This document shows positions 15,801 through 21,245 of a stretch of 22,562 bases of DNA, one piece after another. The notes under the pieces are model-generated. The model saw nothing but the letters and a program-made list of their open reading frames with translations. It made no database searches and was not told where the DNA came from. The stretch is taken from positions 1 through 22,562 of the forward strand of contig CAYUEV010000027.1 of NCBI GenBank assembly GCA_964443825.1, given 5' to 3'. This stretch comes from UBA1081 sp964443825 (GTDB lineage Bacteria; Bacillota; Clostridia; Oscillospirales; Acutalibacteraceae). A program made the translations under genes and the position numbers. Position 1 is the first letter of the stretch. Each line of letters begins with the position of its first letter.

Positions 15801-16061
15801 AAAGGCTACACGGCCGGGACATGGTGCAAAGACTGCAATAAGTGGTTGACCGGTCACACCGAGATTGAACTTCTTCCCCATACCGACGAGGACGACGACG
15901 GCATTTGCGACGTTTGCGGAGAGAACTTCGATCCCACCAAGAACTGCGACCATATCTGCCATAAGGGCGGATTCTTAGGGTTCCTCTGGAAGATCCTTCG
16001 CGTGTTCTATAAGCTCTTCAGAATCAATCCCACCTGCAAATGCGGAGCGCCGCATTATTGA
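12858..16061 (+). CDS. Large secreted repeat protein with Cys/His-rich C-terminal motif
   Basis: Exported 1067-residue surface or secreted protein of unknown function. The GTG start follows a strong AAGGAG by 8 nt. Residues 1-31 are a Sec signal peptide ending near FASA. Residues about 75-280 and 390-510 are short repeats around a [GA]G[TV]F[NE] core and VTN-x-G-x-I, roughly 18 residues apart, resembling a right-handed beta-solenoid. Residues about 616-970 are five units of about 75 residues (TCxxxGxxxYTA[ST]VxxxGxxY, then HTYGDPxWxW, then CxxCG). A DEDDDGICDVCG segment follows, then the last 39 residues (from NCDHICHKGG to CKCGAPHY) form a Cys/His-flanked hydrophobic segment. I infer extracellular adhesion or carbohydrate contact, with the C-terminus as a possible anchor. 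It has its own promoter and terminator and stands alone as a transcription unit. Confidence 0.88.
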   Translation: MSKFTPIKKPLALVLSVIMCFACFVPAFASAEDKTTYVDENGVLHIYGEYSTEYKDASYSSIVVEDTGVLLGDITYDVPVTLVGTVYIAGEAKNNGTIKAGTFNKTVTNNGLIEGGTFNSEVNNKNGLIMGGVFENATIDNASGVLRGGVFNNCEIAVSRIGVYKGTFNGSTITLGAGGSIFGGTYDANCKIVAGSGSLGLDGGTYQCDISGMPQIKNGVFNGAVVNDGLIYGGTYNGTVTNNKEVKCYKTLEWPVFNGSVVNNGTISGAMFGDDSEVTGEGDVYVIVRMTNASGSVIDTTVFDASFKEGANVLESLKNWEKNKSANNWKIRTIAENYAAPVISDIAPDDTFGIHDDNVYVREPIWQIGNKVLEVRSDWNGQNPPAPAASYYDSVEVCPGATLSGGFFTRPVKNLGTITDGTFTNSVVNGSGRTISGGIFTGAVTNMEDAVISAGTFNGDIVNSGAISGADIIATDAPISIKNDGNGSVTGCAFTGDVTVNPDSSAKDKIAVPVKIYNTAADQEPQTVAEANYGKNIIEWLNEQIPENGGFSHKDGVAVDDTEIFDALKTYEFVKGFTYEFEWTGDPESGYTANFFVVQGGVRGDAQPATVIPYVHPATCTDDGYTLYTATINYNGADYTDEYRVAGDPATGHEYDDEHITWNWSETLDSCTAELACAVCGAVRTETADVVFKINTAADCQNEGVYTYTATVNIDGQQFQNAKDETIGKLEHTFDENVAPEWIWADDYSTAKVSLRCAVCGQDIETEAAVEKEEVPATCSAAGQTIYSASVTVLGKEYKDERIVAVPKLPHTYGDPGWTWQGFESAKATFTCSVCSETAVVDATIVKTTKDPSCTENGLNTYTATASINGADYTDVKTEEIPKLPHTYGDPTWVWEGDARAEAYFRCADCGHEQVVVDDSIESKVDKLPTCTEDGQITYTASVTFNGKDYPATREASIPKRHVDTGDNVTYDPGTPSTCTEKGYTAGTWCKDCNKWLTGHTEIELLPHTDEDDDGICDVCGENFDPTKNCDHICHKGGFLGFLWKILRVFYKLFRINPTCKCGAPHY
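15276..15530 (+). repeat. 30-bp perfect direct repeat within 75-codon repeat units
   Basis: The 30 bp at 15276-15305 recur exactly at 15501-15530. The spacing of 225 bp is 75 codons, one protein repeat unit. Both encode PKLPHTYGDP. The identity at third codon positions points to recent duplication or gene conversion between units. Confidence 0.85.
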
Positions 16062-16069
16062 TAACTCAG

Positions 16070-16097
16070 TCCCTCCCCTCTAAAGGGAGGGATTTTT
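16070..16097 (+). terminator. Intrinsic terminator after the large secreted protein
   Basis: TCCCTCCC (16070-16077) pairs with GGGAGGGA (16085-16092) across a 7-nt loop, followed by TTTTT (16093-16097). It starts 9 nt after the stop at 16061. The 3' arm is also the only purine-rich Shine-Dalgarno-like stretch upstream of the next start codon at 16105. Confidence 0.88.
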
Positions 16098-16104
16098 AAA
16101 ACCG

Positions 16105-17595
16105 ATGTTAAAAGTTATAACCGATAAAAAAGAATTATTATTAAAAGCCGATCCCCCCGTAAGCGTTCTGAACGTCCTTATGGGGGAAGGGCTTTCCGTG
16201 CCTTCTTACTGCGGCGGGAGAGGCGTTTGCGGGAAGTGCGTCGTAAAAGTTTACGGCGACGCGTCGGAACCCGCCGAAAACGAAAAGCGGGCGCTGGGGG
16301 ACAAATTAAAGGAAAACTACAGATTGGCGTGCGAAACCGTGATTTTAGGGGACGCTACCGTCGAAATCCCGCCGGAAACGGAAATTTTCGGAGTGGACGA
16401 TTTTAAATCGGACTTTAGGCCCGACCGCCCGCTTACGGGGAAAAGCGACTGTCTGGCGGGAGTTTGCGATATCGGGACTACCACCGTGGCGTCTTATCTC
16501 TACAAAATGCCGGAAGGCGTTCTTTTAAATAAAAGCGTGAACAAAAACAGTCAGAGCGTCTATGGCGCGGACGTGGTGAGCAGAATAAGCTACGCCCAAA
16601 AGCACGGGGTAAGCGAGCTTTCGAGCGCGATAAACGCCCAAATTGACGAAATCTTTAAAGGATTCGGGGCCGCGCCCGATATTCTGGTTCTTTCGGGCAA
16701 CACCGCCATGCTCTACGCTTATGAAAATCTGCCTCTAGAGAGTTTAGGGTCTTATCCGTTTACAATAAATAACAAATTTGGGTATTTAAGGAACGATTCG
16801 GGGAGAGTGAGAGAATTTAAAAAAGGCGGCGGGAAATTCGTATATCTGCCGCCGGCGGCGTCGGCGTTTATAGGCCCCGACGCGCTTTTAGGCGTTTTGT
16901 CGTCGGGAGTTTTAGAGTACGATAACGCCTTGCTTATTGATATTGGGACAAATTGCGAAATTATAAGAAAAAAGGAGGACGGGTTTTACGCTCTCAGCGC
17001 GGCGGCGGGACCCGCGTTCGAGGGCGGGGAAATAGAGCGCGGCTCGCCCTCCGTCAAAGGCGCGGTAAATAAAGTTTACAATTTGGGCGGAAGACTGGAA
17101 TACGGCGTAATAGGCGGCGGAGAGGCTGAAAGCATATGCGGAAGCGGGCTTGTCGACTTCGTTTCGGCGGGACTTGATTTGGGGTTTATCGACAATACGG
17201 GATATATGGAAAGCCCCGTTTATTTAAACAAAGACGTATATATTACGCCCCTCGACGTAAGACATATCGAGACGGCGAAAGCGGCCGTTTTTACGGGAAT
17301 AGAAACGCTTTGCCCCGATATTGGGGAAATCGAAAGATTTTTTATCGCGGGCGGATTCGGGAAATTTTTAAACATACAAAACGCCGTAAGTATAGGCCTT
17401 TTCCCAAAGGAAACGGTCGGGAAGTCCGAAATTGTCGGAAACGCGTCGGCGAAAGGCGCGGCGATGATTTTATTTAATCGAGACAATATAGAAAAAGTAT
17501 TGAATATCGCGAAAAATACAACGACGATAAACCTCTCGGAAGATGAGAATTTCCAAAAAAATTTTATAAGCAACATGAACTTTGATACTTGTTAA
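16105..17595 (+). CDS. RACo/RamA-like corrinoid-protein reductive activator (2Fe-2S plus DUF4445 ASKHA)
   Basis: Predicted cytoplasmic ATP-dependent activator that re-reduces oxidised Co(II) in corrinoid proteins. The N-terminal ferredoxin domain carries C36, C42, C45 (YCGGRGVCGKC) and C76 (LACE), the ligand set of a plant-type [2Fe-2S] cluster. The ASKHA ATPase fold follows: phosphate loops DIGTTT (122-127) and LLIDIGTNCEI (about 275-285), AGPAFEGGEIERG, ESICGSGLVD and IAGGFGKFLN near 413. The C-terminal INLSEDENFQKNFISNM is also typical. At 496 residues it is shorter than many relatives of about 600. No corrinoid methyltransferase or corrinoid protein gene lies beside it. It starts 7 nt after a terminator T run with no promoter in between, so expression may depend on read-through. 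The function assignment is by family. Confidence 0.88.
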   Translation: MLKVITDKKELLLKADPPVSVLNVLMGEGLSVPSYCGGRGVCGKCVVKVYGDASEPAENEKRALGDKLKENYRLACETVILGDATVEIPPETEIFGVDDFKSDFRPDRPLTGKSDCLAGVCDIGTTTVASYLYKMPEGVLLNKSVNKNSQSVYGADVVSRISYAQKHGVSELSSAINAQIDEIFKGFGAAPDILVLSGNTAMLYAYENLPLESLGSYPFTINNKFGYLRNDSGRVREFKKGGGKFVYLPPAASAFIGPDALLGVLSSGVLEYDNALLIDIGTNCEIIRKKEDGFYALSAAAGPAFEGGEIERGSPSVKGAVNKVYNLGGRLEYGVIGGGEAESICGSGLVDFVSAGLDLGFIDNTGYMESPVYLNKDVYITPLDVRHIETAKAAVFTGIETLCPDIGEIERFFIAGGFGKFLNIQNAVSIGLFPKETVGKSEIVGNASAKGAAMILFNRDNIEKVLNIAKNTTTINLSEDENFQKNFISNMNFDTC

Positions 17596-17602
17596 AAAGC
17601 TC

Positions 17603-17631
17603 TTGCAATAGCCGCGATTTAGTATTAAAAT
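17603..17631 (+). promoter_or_regulatory. Promoter for the dockerin protease
   Basis: TTGCAA (17603-17608), a 17-nt spacer, TAAAAT (17626-17631), beginning 8 nt after the previous stop codon. A ribosome binding site, GAGGTGA (17650-17656), lies before the ATG at 17663. Confidence 0.6.
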
Positions 17632-17662
17632 AGAAAACAACGTTAATTTGAGGTGATTTATT

Positions 17663-19411
17663 ATGAAAAAAGTTTTTACTTCCATCGCTTTAGCGGCGGC
17701 GGTTTTGGTCGTTCTGAGCCTTAGCGTTTCAGGGTTCGTTTTAGGCGACGCGGACAGCAACGGCTTTATAAACGCTTCCGACGCGAGATTTGTTCTCAGA
17801 GCCTCGGCGAAACTTACGGAGCTTTCGGAAACTCAATTCGCGGCCTCCGACATTGACGGCGACGGAATTGTGGACGCTTCCGACGCGAGGAGAATTTTAA
17901 GAGTTTCGGCGAAGCTCGATCCTATCCCCGAGTATCCCGGAGAGAGACCTACCGAGACCCCTTCGGAAGAGCTAACCGAAATTACAACTGAAACTTTAAC
18001 CGAAATTCCAACCGAATCCCCTACCGAATCCCCGACGGCGGCCCCAACCGAAACCACAACGAAAGCCCCTGCCGAAACCACAACGAAAGCGCCTGCCGAA
18101 ACTACAACCGAAGCTCCGACGGAAGCGCCTGCCAGTTACACGGCGGAGCAAATTCACGATATAGCGAGCGTTTATACGGTCGAGATAAACGCCGAAAACA
18201 ATACGCGGGCGTCTACCGGCTCGGGGTTCTTTATTTCGGCGGATGGGAAAGTCGTAACGAATTACCACGTTATAGACGGCATGACTTCAATTCAGGTAAT
18301 CGATTACAGCGGCGTAACTTACGACGTGACGGACGTTTTGGCGTATGACGAAAGTATAGATCTGGCGGTTCTTAAAATTGACGCCGCAACCGTTCCCGCC
18401 TCTTTAAATAAGTCCGTTCCGAAAACGGGCGCCGTGGTTTACACTCTCGGAAGCTCCATAGGCATGACGGACACTTTCGCCAACGGCATAGTGTCGAACG
18501 GCGAGAGAGTGGTCCCCGACTACAACCCCGACATGACCTATATCCAGATTACCGCGCCCATTTCGCAGGGCAACAGCGGCGGCCCGCTTATTAACGACAA
18601 GGGCGAAGTGATAGGCGTGAACACCTGGATGATAACGGACGCGCAGAACTTAAATTTCGCTATCCCCGTAAAGTACGCGGACGCTCTCGACTACTCAAGT
18701 CCCCAGACTATAGAGGAATTTGGGGCAAATAACGACGATTATTCATCCGTCCCGGGCGGCCTGCAAATCGAACTTCCCTATAAAAGCGTTAAAATGAGCG
18801 TAGGCGGGTCTTGCTGCGTTCCGGTGGTTCTCAGCGGCAGCGCGGGAATGGACGTAAATAACGTGGGAATAGAAATAAATTACGACGCGATTAACTTTAG
18901 AGCGGAAGAGTCGGAGTATATATATAAGAACGACGGCGACGGCGACTACTACTTTTTCTTGTTTATATCGGCCTTAAACCCGGTTTCGGGCGACTTCGAT
19001 TTCCATATTTATACGATAGACGATCCTTCCGTCTCAGCCGACTTTACGGTAGAGGCTATTAACTCCGGCGCGGTTGTAGATTACGGCGGAGTAGTGGAGG
19101 GCTTTTGCGATTTCGGCTCGATAATAGGAATGGCGCCGTCCTTCTACTCAATATCCAAAGACGCGGATCTCATAACCTTCGCTTATAACAGAGAAAACAT
19201 ATTGAGCGCGGGTTACAGTATCAACTCGGCTGTTGAGGCTTACAGATACGCGCTTAAGGATTTGGGCTTTGAATACGTATACGAGGAGAACATTGACGGC
19301 AGTCCCACGACGTTTTACGAAAATCCCGAAACGGGCGACTTGTTGGCCGTAGGCGTCATAGTAGACAAGTACGGCGAAACAATCGGAGTGATGATAGGCT
19401 GCTTTTGGTAA
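17663..19411 (+). CDS. Secreted trypsin-like (S1C/HtrA-type) serine protease with N-terminal dockerin
   Basis: Exported 582-residue protease. Residues 1-24 are a signal peptide. A dockerin follows at 28-87, with repeats GDADSNGFINASDARFVLR and SDIDGDGIVDASDARRILR. A Thr/Pro/Glu-rich linker runs from about 90 to 157 and contains 8-residue ETTTKAPA repeats. The trypsin-like domain (about 160-345) has the full triad: H202 (TNYHVID), D233 (ESIDLAVLKI) and S305 (QGNSGGPL). Instead of the PDZ domains of classical HtrA there is a beta-rich domain (365-475) resembling cohesin-like or carbohydrate-binding sandwiches, then an unrecognised C-terminal domain to 582. A dockerin at the N-terminus is less common than at the C-terminus. 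Attachment to a cohesin scaffold would put the protease on the surface; no cohesin gene is seen here. Shares the bidirectional terminator at 19422 with the convergent gene. Confidence 0.9.
   Translation: MKKVFTSIALAAAVLVVLSLSVSGFVLGDADSNGFINASDARFVLRASAKLTELSETQFAASDIDGDGIVDASDARRILRVSAKLDPIPEYPGERPTETPSEELTEITTETLTEIPTESPTESPTAAPTETTTKAPAETTTKAPAETTTEAPTEAPASYTAEQIHDIASVYTVEINAENNTRASTGSGFFISADGKVVTNYHVIDGMTSIQVIDYSGVTYDVTDVLAYDESIDLAVLKIDAATVPASLNKSVPKTGAVVYTLGSSIGMTDTFANGIVSNGERVVPDYNPDMTYIQITAPISQGNSGGPLINDKGEVIGVNTWMITDAQNLNFAIPVKYADALDYSSPQTIEEFGANNDDYSSVPGGLQIELPYKSVKMSVGGSCCVPVVLSGSAGMDVNNVGIEINYDAINFRAEESEYIYKNDGDGDYYFFLFISALNPVSGDFDFHIYTIDDPSVSADFTVEAINSGAVVDYGGVVEGFCDFGSIIGMAPSFYSISKDADLITFAYNRENILSAGYSINSAVEAYRYALKDLGFEYVYEENIDGSPTTFYENPETGDLLAVGVIVDKYGETIGVMIGCFW
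18050..18118 (+). repeat. 24-bp tandem repeats encoding the ETTTKAPA linker
   Basis: Nearly three copies of an 8-codon unit encode ETTTKAPA, ETTTKAPA, ETTTEAP within the dockerin-protease linker. Copies differ at few third positions. The motif resembles the ETTTRAP/ETTTRRQ repeats of the convergent gene at 19465-20958. Confidence 0.8.
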
Positions 19412-19421
19412 ACGCGCAAAT

Positions 19422-19456
19422 AAAAATCCCCTCTTTTAAGAGGGGAGTATTTTTTT
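19422..19456. terminator. Bidirectional intrinsic terminator between convergent genes
   Basis: TCCCCTCT (19427-19434) pairs with AGAGGGGA (19439-19446) around a short loop, with AAAAA on the left and TTTTTTT on the right (19450-19456). It can stop transcription of both the protease gene (ends 19411) and the opposing gene (ends 19465). Confidence 0.85.
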
Positions 19457-19464
19457 AGGGAGTT

Positions 19465-20958
19465 CTATCCGAAATCGACGGCGCCGCCGTTATTTCCGTC
19501 AAACAGACGGGTAGTGGTCTCCACGGTTGGGGCGGCGGTGGTCTCCTGCTGACGGCGGGTAGTTGTTTCATTTTGACGGCCGGTGGTGGTTTCACTCTGA
19601 CGGCGGGTAGTGGTCTCATCCTGACGGCGGGTAGTTGTTTCATTTTGACGGCGGGTGGTGGTTTCGCCGCTTGTAGTGGGCGCGTTGGTCGTGGTTTCGG
19701 GCGCTCTCGTAGTGGTTTCGGGCGTTCTCGTAGTGGTTTCGAGCTCTCTCGTAGTGGTTTCGGGCTCTCTCGTAGTGGTTTCGGGCTCTCTAGTAGTGGT
19801 TTCCCGAATGTCGTTATCGCCGTTATCGTTATTGTTATTGTTGTTATCGTCGTTATTTTCGTTATTGTCGGGAGTTATGTCGTCGCCCGCTTCCTCGTCC
19901 TCACGGTCGCCGCCCTCGTCGCCGACTGTTTCCATACCGAAGCTTCCGTTAAAATCGCCGTCGTTGGAAACGGTTTCGGCGGAGGTGGTGGAAGCGTCGT
20001 TTTCGGAGCCGTCCTCTCTGTTAAAAATATTAAGAGGGTGCGATGAAAGGTAAAGAGCCGCCGCGACCGCCAGAATAATGACGAGAATCGCTATCGGGAT
20101 TATGCTTAAAAGCTTCTTTTTGACTGATTTTTTGCCGTTTTTGGGACTTTCGGAGTCGGACACTTTTTCATCGTTTTGAACGAGCTCGTTCTCGTTTATA
20201 GGCGGTTCGGCGACAAAATCAGAGTCTTCCAAAGGCTCTTTCTCTTTGGGTTTTTCGCTCTCCTGGGCGATAGCCGCGAAAGTGCGCCTCGTGTCGGAGT
20301 GAATTTTGATTAAAGCCAAAGAGCAGTCGCGGCCGCGGGCGTTTTTGTTGACCGCGGAAAACTGATCTTTAATCATGTTTTTAAGGTCGCCGCCTGAATC
20401 GAAAGAGGCGACTATGCCGTCGTAATCGAGGTCGTCGGAGCAGTCCTCGCCCGTAAGAGCGAACGTGTCGCCGTTCGTCACGGAATCTATAAGCTGAAAG
20501 CCCCTTTTGGTTTCGTCGTCGGGAAGGGCGGTTTCAAAAAGCTCGCCTTCGCTGAAACGCAGAATATGGCAGCCGCCGGAACGGGCCGCCAGGACGCAGT
20601 CTTCCGCGACGTAAAGGATGGCGATGGAAAGGTGGGTTTTGGGTATGCCGCACTTTTCGATTACCGCGTCCATATCGTTAAAATACTTTTCGACCGCTAC
20701 GTCGAATTTAAACCTGTCGTCCGCTATGGCGTCCACATAGTCGTTAAAAGCCGTGACCGCGCCGGACGCGAAGCCTTTTCTGTTGCACGACGCTATTACC
20801 GCGTAAAACGGGGGCTTAACGTCGCCCGCCGCCTTAAAACCCGCGTCTGCGTTCTGGACCGAAAGCGCCTTGCCGTTTAAATTAAAGCTGTCGCCGTTGA
20901 AGCCTTTGGCAAGACGGCTGTTAGTGATTACAACTGATTCTATTTTAATGATAGCCAT
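19465..20958 (-). CDS. Transmembrane protein with degenerate PP2C-like cytoplasmic domain and Thr-rich extracellular repeats
   Basis: A 497-residue protein I cannot place in a named family. Residues 1-225 follow the PPM/PP2C order in weakened form: NGDSFNL (21-27), PPFYAVIASCNRKG (49-62) where active enzymes have a DG-rich motif, CVLAARSGGCHILRFSEGEL (121-140), NGDTFALTGEDCSDDL (162-177) and RGRDCSLALIKI (208-219). The first metal-binding Asp-Gly is absent, so it is probably not an active phosphatase. An acidic linker (230-275), basic KKSVKKK and one TM helix (283-303) follow. The outside part is Asn/Asp-rich (364-384), then Thr-rich tandem repeats (386-484). ATG at 20958 is chosen because the promoter at 21013-21041 would start transcription near 21006, just inside the longer TTG frame beginning at 21009. 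AAGG lies 10 nt before the ATG. It is divergent from the gene at 21246. Confidence 0.8.
   Translation of the reverse strand: MAIIKIESVVITNSRLAKGFNGDSFNLNGKALSVQNADAGFKAAGDVKPPFYAVIASCNRKGFASGAVTAFNDYVDAIADDRFKFDVAVEKYFNDMDAVIEKCGIPKTHLSIAILYVAEDCVLAARSGGCHILRFSEGELFETALPDDETKRGFQLIDSVTNGDTFALTGEDCSDDLDYDGIVASFDSGGDLKNMIKDQFSAVNKNARGRDCSLALIKIHSDTRRTFAAIAQESEKPKEKEPLEDSDFVAEPPINENELVQNDEKVSDSESPKNGKKSVKKKLLSIIPIAILVIILAVAAALYLSSHPLNIFNREDGSENDASTTSAETVSNDGDFNGSFGMETVGDEGGDREDEEAGDDITPDNNENNDDNNNNNNDNGDNDIRETTTREPETTTREPETTTRELETTTRTPETTTRAPETTTNAPTTSGETTTRRQNETTTRRQDETTTRRQSETTTGRQNETTTRRQQETTAAPTVETTTRLFDGNNGGAVDFG
19522..19803 (-). repeat. Two adjoining tandem arrays (21-bp and 24-bp periods) encoding Thr-rich repeats
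   Basis: On the minus strand, 19803-19678 encode six 7-residue units (ETTTREP, ETTTREP, ETTTREL, ETTTRTP, ETTTRAP, ETTTNAP). After a short TTSG break, 19665-19522 encode six 8-residue units (ETTTRRQN, ETTTRRQD, ETTTRRQS, ETTTGRQN, ETTTRRQQ, ETTAAPTV). Overlapping frames on both strands stay open here only because of the repeat composition. Confidence 0.9.
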
Positions 20959-21012
20959 ATAAATCAAACCTTCAAAAAACGAGCTATAAAAGTCTACACA
21001 AATAACCAAACA

Positions 21013-21041
21013 ATTATACCATTATATTTATATTTAGTCAA
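21013..21041 (-). promoter_or_regulatory. Promoter for the PP2C-like membrane protein
   Basis: Read on the minus strand: TTGACT (21041-21036), a 17-nt spacer, TATAAT (21018-21013). Predicted start near 21006. It settles the start codon of the gene at ATG 20958. Confidence 0.82.
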
Positions 21042-21079
21042 GCGCTGTGAAATATTTCCCCCGGAGAAGGAAAAACCGA

Positions 21080-21100
21080 GCCGAAAATTGTGATTTCGGC
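21080..21100. repeat. Inverted repeat between divergent promoters
   Basis: GCCGAAA (21080-21086) and TTTCGGC (21094-21100) form a perfect 7-bp inverted repeat with a 7-nt centre, lying between the two divergent promoters. It could be an operator for a dimeric regulator, but only its symmetry and position support this. Confidence 0.45.
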
Positions 21101-21172
21101 GCGGGTGAAAGGCGATTTTCAAGGTAATTTTAATTATTATAAAATTTTTAACAAATAAATTTTGTAAATTTA

Positions 21173-21202
21173 TTGACATTTTATAGAAGATTGTAGTATA
21201 TT
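21173..21202 (+). promoter_or_regulatory. Promoter for the surface-protein paralogue
   Basis: TTGACA (21173-21178), an 18-nt spacer, TATATT (21197-21202), in a very AT-rich stretch. The ribosome binding site AAGGAGAGA (21232-21240) precedes the ATG at 21246. Confidence 0.75.
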
Positions 21203-21245
21203 AAAGTAGTAGGTAAATGTGAACATGTTTTAAGGAGAGATCTTT

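Noticed and set aside
18050..19803. Inversion of the segment between the related Thr-rich repeats of the two convergent genes
   Set aside because: The inverted matches are short and imperfect at the DNA level; no recombinase gene or site is visible.
19573..20053. Plus-strand open frames opposite the Thr-rich stalk
   Set aside because: Low-complexity Val/Ser/Gly translations produced by the tandem repeats; no ribosome site or domain.
20959..21009. Extended TTG start at 21009 for the PP2C-like protein
   Set aside because: A near-consensus promoter on the same strand (TTGACT-17-TATAAT, 21041-21013) puts the transcript start near 21006, just past this codon. No ribosome site precedes it, whereas ATG 20958 has AAGG upstream.
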